A program made the translations under genes and the position numbers. 64,000 nucleotides of DNA from Daucus carota subsp. sativus. Its lineage: Eukaryota > Streptophyta > Magnoliopsida > Apiales > Apiaceae. Shown here one piece after another: positions 1 to 12,417 of the stretch. The stretch lies in the NCBI RefSeq assembly GCF_001625215.2, contig NC_030388.2:26524558-26588557 (forward strand). Direction: 5' to 3'. The notes below the pieces were generated by a model, which saw only the letters and a list, made by a program, of their open reading frames with translations, did no database searches and was not told the DNA's origin. The stretch's first letter is position 1. The number at the start of each line of letters is the position of its first letter.

Positions 1-758
1 GACTTCTTTATCCTTTTCTGTTCCACGTAATCAAGAAACGGTAATACTACAAGTTCTCCAAACACATCGTTGCGCAAATCAAACGGCAATAGCCCACCCT
101 CACCTTCCAAATACAACTTCCCACTAATATCAGGACCACAGGATCTCTTCAGCCTATTCCAAAAAGATATTCTAATAGTATCCGGAATACAAATCTTTTT
201 CCAAGTATCAACCTTTGCGGAATACAATTGTGCTTCTGGTTTAAGGTTCATGCTGACAATAAAACCTCGTAGCTCACGGACAACCTTTGTTACAATCCAA
301 AGAATCTTGTAGTCGTTTCCAATAGAATCAAAACCAAACCCTAGACAATGCCATACACCAAATGCATAGTTGGGCACAAAAAGCATCTTATACTGTCTAG
401 TACACGGATTCCAGATACATATACTATCACAACCTTCATTAGAAAGACAAACAAGACCATTACAAGAACGCATGTAACCAACCTTACCCTCGAGACATGA
501 TGGCAGTTTAAGCTCAACTGAATCTTCCACAGTGTCCATGGAGGAGAGAACCCTCCAATCATAAGAGGCTTTGAGCACAGATGCTTGTTTCTTCTTGGAA
601 TTAGAAAGGTGGGCCTCAACAAACTGTGGGCTATTTATGATGGATAGCCAGGTTTTGCAAACTGATTTGCAGCGGAGAAGTAATATTACAGGAAGATAAG
701 AAAGTATGAGGAACACCATCTCTTCGGATAAATAATTATTACATCTTTTACTCGCCAT
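1..758 (-). CDS. F-box/FBA protein gene, 5' part only (runs off the left edge)
   Basis: Minus-strand reading frame starting at the ATG complementary to 756-758 and open to base 1. It encodes an N-terminal F-box (LSEEMVFLILSYLPVISLLR, then CKSVCKTWLSIINSPQFVEA) followed by the start of an FBA_1 region (CNGLVCLSNE, WNPCTRQYKML, FGFDSIGNDYKI). Such proteins are substrate receptors of SCF ubiquitin ligases: the F-box binds SKP1/ASK and the C-terminal domain binds the target. Compared with its paralogues it has a 3-bp insertion near 541 and a 3-bp deletion near 30, both in frame, so no lesion is visible in the part shown. A TATA-like site lies at 855-864. The last third of the gene and the 3'UTR intron lie outside the window. 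Target and function are unknown. Confidence 0.85.
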   Translation of the reverse strand, partial: MASKRCNNYLSEEMVFLILSYLPVILLLRCKSVCKTWLSIINSPQFVEAHLSNSKKKQASVLKASYDWRVLSSMDTVEDSVELKLPSCLEGKVGYMRSCNGLVCLSNEGCDSICIWNPCTRQYKMLFVPNYAFGVWHCLGFGFDSIGNDYKILWIVTKVVRELRGFIVSMNLKPEAQLYSAKVDTWKKICIPDTIRISFWNRLKRSCGPDISGKLYLEGEGGLLPFDLRNDVFGELVVLPFLDYVEQKRIKK

Positions 759-1570
759 TGAGCCCAAGAAATGATTATGAAAATAATAAATTTGTGATTT
801 GGTGCTGCAGATAGAGGTGGTAAGAAGAGGGGTGCGAGACTAGGCATTCTGAACCCTATTATATACCCGCTGTACCCTACACAGCGAACAGACGCCTCCC
901 TCTATTTCTTCGCTTCGCGACTCTTCGCGTAAATTCTTTTTCTTTTTCAGGAAAAACGTCATCAGTCTGCTTAAACAAATCTCCGGGTAAAATATTTTTT
1001 GCCATAATAAGAATTTATTTCTTAAAAAGTTATAAATTACTAAATATTATATTACTAAATCTGCGGGTTCAATATTCTTTTTTAGAATTTTCTTTGTATG
1101 AAAAAATATTATACTGATAATTTTATTCACAAAAATAAAAATTTCAAATAAGTGATGAAATTACTTGAAAGTACCTGAAAAAAAATTGAGAGACTAACAT
1201 ATCCACAGAATTAATAATTAATATTTGGTCACGTTTCTTTTATGAGATATATCTTTTGAAAATATGAAATAATTAGAGCATGCATCAATTCATAGTAGAA
1301 TATCTTAATGGTATTTGATAAAAAAAATGATAAAGTATTATATAAAAACAATTTTCACATTATTTTCTTGAATTAATTAAGTTCACATTAATGTGAAAAT
1401 TTAATATTAATGTTATTGATATCGAGTAAGCATTCTTTTGATTAGACAATTTCTTAAAAGAATGTCAATCCTCTAGAACACCCAACACCCTCTGAGACAA
1501 GGTTCTTTAGAAAATTAAAGTTACTAAAATTGCTGATATGTAATTAAACTCAAACTTACGGATTGCAATA
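759..1570. other. F-box upstream region, duplicated intergenic DNA
   Basis: Contains the promoter and 5'UTR of the F-box gene at 1-758, then AT-rich sequence that closely matches the regions upstream of two other array members (about 16380-16960 and 29560-30090), including a shared stretch around 'ttattgatatcgagtaagca'. No gene seen. Confidence 0.7.
855..864 (-). promoter_or_regulatory. TATA box of the F-box gene at 1-758
   Basis: TATATAATAG on the minus strand, about 100 bp upstream of the ATG. The same box and surrounding sequence (gtt/cagaaccctattatata) is conserved upstream of the F-box genes at 13178-14215 and 28308-29396, which supports a functional core promoter. Confidence 0.6.
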
Positions 1571-3170
1571 TCTATTTATCTATTTATATAATAATTCCTG
1601 AATGATGCCCAGTCACAAAGTCCACGTAATTCGTTAAAAGCCACGTAAATGCCACATAAAATCCAGCTCAATGGTTACTTTAAATATGTAATCTCATATT
1701 TTCAGCCTTGATTTATGCTTCCTATTCTTTGGATGTTATGACACAATTAATTCGTGTTGAATGGCTGTCATTTTTGGTATGTATCCTATTTTTTCTTTCC
1801 TTTCTTACAATCATTCCAGCTTTTATTTTTAATTGTCTTAACCAATATGTAAAGCATTGATTGTTTTTCAAAATCAAATCAATTCTTATCATCTATTTTA
1901 AAAACTCAAATTCATCGGTATCTCTCTCATCTTTTTTATTTTTCTCCTCCGGTTTCAAGTATGTTAATTGAATAATTAGTATAACTTGCAAGGGAAGTTT
2001 ACTAATTGTAACAGATTTTATTTTACTTATTTTGATTCTTTTAATTGATTTCATATGTGTGTGTATCCATATATTTGTGTATCTTTAATTGTAATTAATT
2101 ACTTTCAATTTCTCCTTGATTAAATATAGGAAGACATCCTAAGCACTCTGAAGACTTTATTGTACGATGTTACATGAAAAATTAAAAATTCAAAAATTGA
2201 ATTATCTCTTAAATTGTTGATCATCTTATCTTAAAATATTTAAAATAAAAATATTTAAGAAAATTTTAAACAATAATTTTCTTATCTTTATACATTTAAT
2301 TTATTTCACATCTACAATATATTTTTGTATATTTACCTATTTTTAATTGTAATTTTTTGCTTATCTCTTTCGAATTAAATTTGTAAAGACTTCCTAAGAA
2401 CTTAAAAGATTTTTGTATGATATTGCATTAAAAATTCAATAAATTGAAAGAGTGATTACCTCTTAAACTGGTAATCGTCTTTTCTTAAAATATTTAAAAA
2501 TAAAGTATAGTTAAAATATTTTCATAAGATTATATTAAAAAGAATAAGGTATTAATGCACGAATAAATATATTATACTTTAAAAAATTATGATTTGACTA
2601 TTATTTTGTTAAATTTATTTATGTGTTATTGTTTTCTTCATTATTTTATTTTTTAGTTTTAATAAAGTAATTCTTATATATAAAAATTGTGAGATGCGTC
2701 ATTATATATGTTTTACTCTCTTATCTTTTATTTTAAAATAAATATGAAATTAGTTCAAAATTATATACTAAAGCACTAACAGAGCGTCGCAATGGTAGGG
2801 TGTCTGAAGCAGCATTTGGTTGATATTTAAGCATGCTCAATCAGCTGCATAATCAATGCTTTTTATATATTTAATTGGTTTGAATTTTTTTAATTTTATT
2901 TGAAAAATAATATCTTTTGAGGATCAGAAATTGTAAGCAATTTAGAAGGGACATGTGGTCAATATTTAGCTCTACTTGATTATATGCATGATTGGTGCTT
3001 CAGAATGGGAATGGAGTGAATTTCATTCGATTCTTTTCATTACCATCTAAAAATTTGCAAAATTGGAATCATATGGTTGTCGCTCTTCAATTTTCGTTTC
3101 AAATTTCCTTGATTATAGCTTTCGTTAAACAATAGTATGACAAAAATTAAAACAACGATTTTATTTATTC

Positions 3171-3344
3171 TAATTTGTTTGATTGATTTCATATCTATGT
3201 ATATGTATATGTCTATATATCCATATATTTGGTAGAGAGTGGATATATATATTATGCTAATTTGTTTGATTGATTTCATATATATGTATATATGTATATG
3301 TCTATATATCTATATATTTGGTAGAGAGTGGATATATATATATA
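3171..3344. repeat. 87-bp tandem repeat, two copies, inside the Helitron
   Basis: Two head-to-tail copies begin with 'taatttgtttgattgatttc' at 3171 and 3258 and end with 'gtagagagtggatatatata'. The period is about 87 bp. Confidence 0.8.
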
Positions 3345-4564
3345 ACCGTCATCAAGACCTCATATCCTTGATTGTTTGTATTCATCTTTATTTTTATTTT
3401 TCTTTTTTAAGGCTGATATGGTAATTTTACATTGGAGTGGATCAACCCATCAAGCTTCCGGTTTGACCCCGCATCTTCTTATTCAAATTAACACTGTGAT
3501 GAAATATTTCGGATCTTCAAGAAACCCGACCCGAGTATCGTTGGATCTGAGAGCCCATTCAAATCATATCACGATCATCTTATCAAGATTAGAATTTCAA
3601 AATAGCATTAATCACGCATCCTTAAATCGTGTCACTGATCACGACGTCAGTTCATATTTAAGCTTTACTACTTATTTGCATATGATATTCTTATCAGATC
3701 AAAGCAGATGATTTTAATTTCACATTCAAAACCATTCTTTCTTCCAAGCCTCTAATCGTGACGAGTATGTTTTCTTGCTTAGTTTTCGAACTGATTTGTG
3801 TCCTCGGTTGGATTTTACTGCGGTACTACTGATCTTGGCTTTTTTCACATTAATTTCTCTACCTACGAACTTTGCTTTGCGCATATTTACTTTATTTAAT
3901 AATAGAATTCTACTTATCTTGCACAAATCGCGTTGATCCGTGTATGCATCAGGTAGTATCCGTCAAAGTCCTTTTGCGACGATGCTTCGACAAGGGATGA
4001 CGTCTCGAAGTCAAAAAGAGAATAACACCATTGGTCGTGAAATAGGTTTGCACTATTTCCAACTTAATTTACAATATTTGCTCCATTGTGTATATTTGTT
4101 TATTCTATTATTGTTGAACGGGTTCTGAAGTTTGTTGTTTGAACGCTGCAGGTATCATAATCAGTATATGATTTTGTATTTAACGTGTTTGATAATTTGC
4201 TACAGAGAAAAGCTAAGAAATCCGTCCTCACGATTTCTATTGATTTCATGTTCCAGGAATTTGAGATTATTTTTTATTTCTAACGATTATTTTTGCATAA
4301 TTTCCTTTCGTATTGATAGTGATTAGGATGCATATATGTACTCTAATGCATTTATTGAGCCACTTTTTGTTATTGAGTTTTCCTTGCAGCTGCTGAATAG
4401 AGATGATTCGTCCATGCAACTATCGGATGCTCATCGTGTGAAGATTTATATTCACTTTTCCTCAACATCTGCTTATTGATCTAGACTTTTTGTTTACATC
4501 TTATCGTGTGTCATTGTTGTTTGACAAGAACCACCGAGAATGAATATGACGCAATTTCTGTCCA

Positions 4565-5330
4565 GATACATGAATCTAACCTGCTATAACTCATATGTAA
4601 ATAGGAAAAAGTAGTCAAAATATTGATTTTCAATGATTTTGGCATTTATTTCTTTTGTATAATATGTAGATGTTTCCCTATTCACTATATTCAAGTTTCA
4701 AATCTAGACTTTTTGTTATAATTTCAAATTAATGAAGTCCTTTTTCACTCCACAATTTTAGCTCTTGATAAGAAAATTTTTATATATTAGATTTTTTAAT
4801 ATTCGGATACATGGATCTCGATTGTTATAGCTCATATGCAAATAGGGAAGTCAGACTTTATTTGATTTCCACTGATTTTGACATTAATTACTAAAATACT
4901 TTTCTATTAAATTTTTGCAGTTTCCATGTTCATTATATTCAATTTTCAAATCAAGATTTTTTGTTATAATTTCAAATAAATATCTCACTCCATAATTTTA
5001 GCTCTTGATAAGGAAGGTTTTATATATTTTGACTTTTTAAATTTTTTTGATACATGGTTCTAGCCTGCTATAACCCATATGTAAATAAGGAAAAACAGTC
5101 AAAATTTATTTGATTTAATTAACTGATTTTAGCTGTTATTATTACAATACTTTTTTGTATAATATATACTGGTTTTCATATTCAATACATTTAATTTTCA
5201 AATCAAGACTTTTTGTTATACTTTCTAATCAATGGAACACTTTTTAACACCACAATTTAGCTTTTGATAATGAAATTTTTATATATATATTTTTTTTTAT
5301 ATTTCCCGATACATGGATATAGACTGCTAT
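4565..5330. repeat. Degenerate tandem repeat of about 240-260 bp, three units plus a partial
   Basis: The motif 'gatacatgga/ttct...tgctataa' recurs at 4565, 4806, 5049 and 5308. Between these points each unit also carries 'tcaaatcaagactttttgtt' and 'ttttagctcttgataaga' in the same order. Spacings are 241, 243 and 259 bp. It lies inside the Helitron-like element near its 3' end. Confidence 0.75.
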
Positions 5331-5930
5331 AATTTATAGCAAAAAGAATTTAAAATTTAAATTTATTTAAAATATTTTCAAACGATAATTCAAAGCATTG
5401 ATTCTAGCACAATCCCACAAATTATGCATTCATTCTATCTTTTGTTTTTAACTGTCTTAACTAATACGTAAGTATTGATTCGATAAGTGCTATAATTCAA
5501 AGCATTTGAAATTTAAATTTATTTAAAATATTTTCAAACGATAATCTATTAAAATGGTTGAAGAAACGAAGACCACATAAGGATACTAAACCACCTGGTT
5601 GTGAAATTGTTTCTTCAAGTACCTCCAGAGTCGGAGCTTATGGTCTAACTTGACTTGCTCAAAATAAGAATTGCAAGACTAATACAAATATGATGCATGA
5701 AGAAATGATGGGTGGTAAGTCTGATGTTTTCATATCATGGACGAAGTATTTTCATCCGGGTTATGTTGATTTTAAATGACATTTTATTTTATTAAATTTA
5801 ATTTTTAATTTGGGATTATTTGATGGTTTGATTTTCTGTTCTTAATCATAAAAATTATTTCGCAACGCCAAAAAAAAAACAACTACAATATCAGGACACC
5901 CGTGCGCGGAGCGCGGGTAAGAAAATCTAG

Positions 5931-7365
5931 TTTATAGATAAAAGATTAAACTGAAATAATGTATGAAATATTGACAACAAAAATAGTGATGATCCCTCCA
6001 CATACAAGATCTAGACTCTCAAAAACACCTCAAGTACGGGGCCAATGAGTAGAAAATAATACAAGGTGCAAATCTTTTCTATTCCAGAAATTATAACACA
6101 GGAAACAGAGACTTTGACCCATCCAACTAAACATCATTTTTACCTAAATGCAAGAAAAAATCATTCAATACTAATAGTAAGGATAAATATACCAAAATTT
6201 TAAACTGAAACATACAAGCATACTCAAAGGTTATTGACAAAACTAGGATATTCCCCTTGCACACGAACACCAACAAACACAACTGGTCCAATCTTAAACA
6301 ACACACGACTTAACACCGGGGATCAATTCACTAGAAATCCTGAAGTCCTGAACAATTAGTAGAATACCATAATACAAGGTAAAATCCTTTTAATTATTCC
6401 TTTTTATTGTTAATTTGATTTTCCCTTTCTTAGTAAAACTAGTTCGACAACACATGAATCTTAATTGATCATTAATTCAGCAAAGGACAACGTATCATGG
6501 TAGATCACAAAAATCTATAAATGGATAAATACGTTCCAAGTCCTACAGTTTCTGATATATATTACACAGATATCAGAGAACAGCTAATAAACTACGAAGA
6601 ACACTTTAACTTCACAACCTTCCTAGTCCAGGAATTAGCAATAAAAGAACTTATCAGTGGAAATGATGACAGTCTTCTGATTATAATTTCCCTGGTAAAG
6701 GAATAATGTAAAGAGATCAGAATGGGCGCAAAGATATATCACTCACATAGTCACATTGATGACACTGTTCTGGCTATTATTTCAGGGAAAAAAGGTATCC
6801 TATCACAAGCACATTGTAGCATAAAAAGTCAAAATTTTCGAACTACACACAATCTAAGAAAACACAAATAAAAATCCCAAGGGGATCATGCATTGAAGCC
6901 CTAATAAAGCGAAGGTGGTCAGAGCGTATTGAGAATGTTTGTGGGAAACAAAAAAAGCATAAACACAAGCAAAACTTTTCCAATCCTAATATAAAGTATA
7001 CTAATAAGTACATTTAAGTCCTTAAATTAATAAGACTGTACTGATATATTGTCTAAAAGTTAGAACACGGTGTGCACGTGCAAGTAATACCTATGTATGT
7101 ACGTCATCCAACAATTATAGCTTGATCCATAAATCTAAGTGAGCTAAATTCACTTGTGGAAATAATTAGATTGAGTTAGGATCTTGAGTCATCTAATTTG
7201 ACAAATCAATTAGCTATCAAGAAGTATACTATGAGATTACATTCAACAATAACTAGACTTGAAAAGGCAGGGAACAATGAATGTACAATCTTGAGCAGCG
7301 AACAATGAATGTACAATCTTGAGCATCTTTTCTTTCCCACAATTAATGTCTTGCCACTTTTCTTT
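5931..7365. other. F-box 3' flanking/intron-type spacer, no gene
   Basis: AT-rich sequence. Parts (for example around 6380-6450) match the long 3'UTR intron of the F-box genes at 26453 and 32325, so this is probably the decayed downstream half of the pseudogene at 7366-8229. A 28-bp tandem duplication ('gaacaatgaatgtacaatct' twice) lies at about 7270-7326. No coding gene recognised. Confidence 0.5.
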
Positions 7366-8229
7366 TGTGATTCAAACCCCTCAAGGAAAACAAGGCTTCA
7401 GGTGAACTTGACATCCGTGAGATGAGCTGGGAAAGGAAGCTTCTTAGTTCCTTTCTTTCTAAGGTCATAAAATTTGTATCCAAAAACAAATTTCAATCCA
7501 ACAAACTGTTCAGCACCCAAATAAAGATATACCCGATCTAACTCCAAATCATTTTCAAGATTATACATTTTAGTCCAAGAGCCACAAACACCATCTAACG
7601 CCCAAAGACTAAGAACTGATTCATCACAAGCGGATTCGAAGATCATTGCAGCGGAACGTTCAAATCCAAAACATTTTACTTTTTTGTCTTTATACTATAG
7701 TCATCACTAGACTTTCTATATTGCACATGGTTGGGAAACCCTATTACTTCAATTTCTTCCAACATCTCTTCATGCAAATCAAAACCCAAACCTAGATAGA
7801 GCGGGACAGGATAACTTGCCTTGTAAGGCATAGGGAACATCTTAATCTGTCTAGTGCGCATGCATTCCAATTAAATACATATAATATCACAACCTTCATT
7901 AGAAAGACAAACAAGACCATTACAAGAACGAACCTTACCCTCAAGACGTGCGGATGGCAGTTTAAGCTCAACTGATTCTTCAACAGTGTCCATAGAGAAA
8001 AGCCTCCAAATTCCAATCATAAGAGGCTTTGAGCAAAGATGCTCTTGTTTCTTCTTGGAATTAGCAAGGTGGGCTTCAACAAACTTATGTGGGCTTTCTA
8101 TGATGGATAGCCAGGTTTTGCAAACTAATTTGAAGCGGATCAGAAGTGATATTACAGGAAGACGCGAAAGAATGTTGAATAACCAACCATCTCTTCTGAT
8201 AAATAATTATTACATCTTTTAGTCGCCAT
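7366..8229 (-). pseudogene. F-box/FBA pseudogene with internal deletion and frameshifts
   Basis: Homologous to the other array members. It starts at the ATG complementary to 8227-8229 (MATKRCNNYLSEEM), but just after the F-box begins an altered sequence shifts the frame and gives an immediate TAA. The middle (roughly 400 bp covering the central FBA region) is missing: sequence resembling the 'FGFD' segment near 7780 is followed after a short unrelated stretch by the C-terminal 'SLWALDGVCGSWTKMYNLE' segment. A premature TGA (near 7398) truncates the tail; homologous sequence continues to about 7366. It cannot make an F-box protein. Confidence 0.85.
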
Positions 8230-8890
8230 GAAGCGAATTGATGATAATAAAGTTGCGATTTGGTGTTGCACTTCTCAAACACTGATTGTATATATACATG
8301 CAAACGCCCAAATGTTATCTATATATTAATCACAGTAAATAAAAAACAGTTTCACGTTTCTTTGAACAAACAACCACTCTTTCCCAGGTTCTTTTACATT
8401 ATCATGGCGATTCGGGATAGCTCTGATTAAAGATAAAATTAGCATTCTATCTTTCACAATATTAGTTGATAAAATATTAATAAATTACAGTCAAACTTTG
8501 GTCAATTTGACTGATCAAAAATCAAATATGAACAACTAAAAAGGGACGGAGTAAATAATAAATCAAATTTTAAAATCGGAATATATTTTCAGAAAACTTG
8601 GAATTCACATTGTTTTATTTGGTTGTGTTAGCATGAAAAAACTGTGAAAAACTCAATAAAAAATTATTTTAATAAAAAATTGTGACGACATATAGATATA
8701 CCAAAACTTCAACTTAGTTTACAACAAAGCAGTGTGTGCTTAGTACTCACTAACAAGGCATTAGAATAATCCCTTTGTGCCAGGCTATATATATACTTGA
8801 TAACATTTGTAAAAAAAATTAACTCGAAAAGTAAATTCTATGAAAATGAGCATTCTTTCTTTCACAATATTAAAGTTTCAGCTTACCAGT
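8230..8890. other. F-box intergenic spacer
   Basis: The part at 8240-8440 matches 11970-12160 upstream of another F-box fragment, so the flank duplicated with the genes. Sequence at about 8480-8555 ending 'aaaagggacggagtaa' looks like one end of a decayed Stowaway-type MITE. The part at 8690-8870 matches the 3'UTR region of the gene at 13178. No gene seen. Confidence 0.5.
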
Positions 8891-9969
8891 TCACTCTTGC
8901 GATTCAAACCCCTCAAGGGAGACGAGGCTCTCAGTGAACTTGGCAACTGACTCGACATCAGTGAGATGAGCGGGGAAAGGAAGTTCCTTAGTCGTTTTCT
9001 TTCTGCAGTTGTAAAATTTGTATCCAAAAAACAAATTGAGGCCAAGATACTGTTCAGCACCCAAATAAAGATACATGTGATCCAACTCCAGATTCATTTC
9101 AAGATTGAACTTTTTAATCCACAAGCCAGCATCATCTAATATCCAAAGACTAACAACTGATTCATCCCCGGCAGATTCATATAGCATACCAACAGAACCT
9201 TCAAGATCCAAAATTTCAAACTTCTTATTCCTTTTCTGTTGCCCGTAAATGGGAAACGGTAACACCACAATTTCTCTAAACACATCGTTTCGCAAATCAA
9301 ACGGCAATAGCCCAGCCTCACTTTCCAAATACAACTTCCCACTAATATCAGGACCACAGAATCTCCTCACCGAATACCAAAAGGATCTTTTAATAGTATC
9401 CGGAATACGAATCCTTTTCCAAGTACCAGGCTTTGCGGATACAAGAATGCTTCTGGTTTATAGATGCGAACGACAAAACCTCGTAGGTCATTGTCAACCT
9501 TTCTTACAAGCCTAAGAACCTTGTAGTCGTTTCCAACAGAATCAAACCCAAACCCTAGACAAGTGAAGACACGATTTGCATAGTTGGGGAGAGAAACCAT
9601 CTTATACTGTCTAGTACAAGGATTCCAAATACATATACTATCACAATTTTCACTAGAAAGACAAACAAAACCGTTACAAGAACGCATGTAACCAAACTTA
9701 CACTCAAGACGTGATGGCTGTTTAAGCTGAACTGATTCTTCAACACTGTCCATGGACAAAACCCTCCAAGCATCAGAGGCTTTGAGCACAGATGCTTGTT
9801 TGTTCTTGGAATTAGCCAGGTGGGCTTCAACAAACTGTGGGCTATTTATGATGGATAGCCAGGTTTTGCAGACTGATTTGCAGCGTAGAAGTGATATAAC
9901 AGGGAGATATGAGAGTATGAGGAACACCATCTCTTCGGATAACTAATTATTACATCTTTTAGTGGCCAT
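8891..9969 (-). pseudogene. F-box/FBA pseudogene (stop codon 9 and one-base frameshift)
   Basis: Near full-length paralogue. The expected ATG is complementary to 9967-9969, but codon 9 is TAG where relatives have a tyrosine codon (MATKRCNN*). An internal ATG at 9930 (MVFLILSYLP) opens a frame to about 9370, cutting into the F-box. Near 9434 one base is missing relative to the copy at 13178, so the C-terminal half (GPDISGKLYLESEAGLLPFD to SLEGFESQE) lies in another frame, open to 8891. Two independent lesions argue for a pseudogene, although either could be a sequencing error or strain variant. Confidence 0.85.
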
Positions 9970-10691
9970 TTGAGCCCTAGAAATTATTATGATAATAATG
10001 AATTTGTGATTTGGTGTTGCAGATAGAGGTGGTAAGAAGAGGGGTGAGGCGAGTTGATTCTCGTCAGGCAGTTCTGAAGCCTTATTATGTAGTGTTGTAT
10101 CCTACATAGCTAACAGAGACGCCTCGCTCTATTTCTTCACTTGGCGACTCTTCGCGGGATGAGGTAAATTCTTTTTCTTTATTAAGAAAAACGTCATCAA
10201 TATGCCTAAACGAATCTGCGGATAAAATATTTTTTACCATAATAAGAATTTATTTTTTTAAAAAATTATAAATTACTAAATATTTGGTGAGTTGTTTAAA
10301 ATTGTTTATTTTATAAAAATAACTAAACATGGAGGATAGAAAAAGGTATATGTTTATATTTTTAATATGGAAAAAATTTATTTCTTAAAATAAAATTAAT
10401 TAAGATATGTCAAATTATGTCATAATATATAGAGACATTTTTTTCAAGATAGTACTCCTGTGTAGGTCACTTACTTTTCCACGTAATTTCTAATTTAAAA
10501 ATTTTCTAATTTATCTTTTGAAAGAAATATAATATATATTAGACTTTCATCTAAAAAGTTTGGAATACTATTTCAATTATGAAATCAAATTATTTAAAAA
10601 TATGTAGAATTTTAAATAATTTATAATTAAGATTCTTAGTAACTTGTAAGGCATATTAGTCTCTAGTGCTCTAGTGCATGGATTACACCTA
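9970..10691. other. Upstream region of the F-box pseudogene at 8891-9969
   Basis: Carries the conserved F-box promoter block, then AT-rich spacer that matches 14440-14900 upstream of the gene at 13178. The two loci therefore duplicated together with at least 800 bp of upstream DNA. No gene seen. Confidence 0.6.
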
Positions 10692-10700
10692 CATATATAT

Positions 10701-11639
10701 GAGTAATGCTAGGAGTACAGAAGCTGATACAAAAATTTGCAATGCTAGGAGTACAGAAGCTGATACAAAAATTTGCACAGAATGAGCTAGAATCCACTAA
10801 CACTCTTCATTTTTAATTTTTTAATCTATATTTGTGTACTAGTGCTCTTCTCAGTTTTGAGTTCCTTAATCTATTTTTTTATTTACAAGCTTTGCATCTC
10901 AATTTAGAATTTTATCATATAAAATATAAAATAAAGACAAACACACAATAAAAGTTTTTATTTTATATGAAATAATATATAAAAAATATTACTTTACTGA
11001 GAGATGAAACAATATATAGATTATCTTTTGAACTTTAATATTTTTTTTTACTTCTATAAGAATAGTAGAAAATTAAATATAATTTCTTATAAAAATCATA
11101 AAAAAATATTAAAGTTTATATGACTTTTATAAGTCATATGATATTTCTATCACACCTTGTTATGAAAAATATTAATATGTATATCAAATGATATTTTTTA
11201 TGATATACATAAAATATAACTTTTTCTATGACTTTGAATATGTATATAATAAAATATAATAAAAAATATAAATTATATTTAATGTATATCATATGGAATT
11301 ATATTTAATTTTCTTATATATTTATAAAAGTCATAAAAAATAATATTAAAATTCAAAAGATAATTTACATATTGTTTCGTCTATCAGTAACGTAATATTT
11401 TTTATATATTATTTCATATGAAATAAAAAAATTTATTGTGTGTTTGTTTTTATTTTATATTTTATATGATAAAATTCTAAATTGAGTTTGCAAAGCTTGT
11501 AAATAATAAAACAATAGGAACCGAAAACTGAGAAGAGCCCCTGGTACACAAGGATAGATTATAAATATAAAAATGAAGAGCGCTAGTGGATTCCAGCTTG
11601 CAAATTTCTGTAATGGTTTCTGTACGCCTAGCATCACTC
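10701..11639. mobile_element. Long-TIR MULE-like non-autonomous element (939 bp)
   Basis: Both ends are inverted copies (left GAGTAATGCTAGGAGTACAG; right CTGTACGCCTAGCATCACTC) and the similarity runs inward for most of the element, giving arms of around 400 bp or more and a hairpin-like structure. It is flanked by a perfect 9-bp target duplication, CATATATAT, at 10692-10700 and 11640-11648. Nine-bp duplications with long TIRs are typical of Mutator-like elements. No transposase is encoded. The left arm carries an extra tandem 36-bp copy (10705-10740 and 10741-10776). It is inserted just upstream of the F-box fragment at 11672. Confidence 0.85.
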
Positions 11640-11671
11640 CATATATATAACACATTCAAATAGCATCTGAA

Positions 11672-11900
11672 AGAAAAATAGAACCATTACAAGAACGAAC
11701 GTAACGAACCATACCCTAACAACGTTAAGAGATGGCAGTTTGAAACTAACTGATTCTTCAACAGTGTCCATGGAGTAAACCCTCCAATACAGAGATGCTT
11801 GTTTGTTCTTGGAATTAGTAAGGTGGGCTTCAACAAACTGTGGGCTTGTTATAATGGATAGCCAGGTTTTGGAAACTGATTTAAAGTGGAAGTGATATTA
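11672..11900 (-). pseudogene. F-box gene fragment (F-box region only)
   Basis: Minus-strand sequence matches the F-box end of the array genes: segments equivalent to SVCKTWLSIITSPQFVEAHL, the short linker, MDTVEES and RSCNG are recognisable, with frame-breaking differences. Nothing of the FBA domain follows. Its surroundings (acattcaaat...) match those of the fragment at 27570-27835, so the two fragments share an origin. Confidence 0.75.
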
Positions 11901-12366
11901 GAAATGATTTTTTTTTTCTAATTGATTACACACACGCACACCCAGAAGTCGAACACCTTAAAAGTTGGTATCGATGATATATATTAAAGTTGCAATCTTG
12001 GTGTTGCACTTCTCAAACCCTGATTGTTGCAAACCCCCCAATGTTATCTATATATTGATCACAGTAAGTAAAAAACAGTTTCACATTTCTTTGAACAATC
12101 AACTACTCTTTCCCAGGTTCTTTTACATTATCATGGAGATTCCGGATGGCTCTGATTAAATATAGTTTTATAAATTATTAATTTAATTTTTTTGATAAGA
12201 ACATAGTATTTAAATTTTTATTTATAGAAAGAAACTTTTAAAAATAAATTTTATTAGAAGCTCAAAATACGTATTGAGCTGAAAAAACATATAAAAAAAT
12301 GAGTGGAGCTAATAAGCAGTAACATAACACTTAAGTTTATTATTGTACATGAAAATTTAATATCAG

Positions 12367-12417
<51 letters not shown>

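Larger units (their letters stand above)
1571..5930 (+). mobile_element. Helitron-like element, non-autonomous (about 4.36 kb)
   Basis: The right end has the Helitron 3' signature: a short GC-rich hairpin (CCCGTGC, loop, GCGCGGG at 5900-5918), then about 8 nt, then CTAG at 5927-5930 followed by a host T. The left end begins with TC (TCTATTTAT at 1571; a second candidate TC lies at 1579) preceded by a host A, followed by AT-rich sequence and 'gccacgtaaatgccacataa', which resembles plant Helitron 5' ends. No terminal inverted repeat or target duplication is expected or seen. No Rep/helicase coding is visible, so it would need help from another element. Flanking DNA on both sides matches F-box array spacer, consistent with insertion into the array. 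The 3' end is convincing; the 5' boundary is an inference. Confidence 0.6.

Noticed and set aside
70-312. Plus-strand open frame antisense to the F-box gene, seen again at 16033, 28711, 26889 and 9249
   Set aside because: It is the antisense shadow of a conserved coding region; the repeats follow gene duplication and do not show selection on a second protein.
3376-4326. Several short open frames suggesting a gene at 3.4-4.3 kb
   Set aside because: No domain recognised, frames do not join with consistent splice phases, and the region lies inside the Helitron-like element; left as possible captured DNA.
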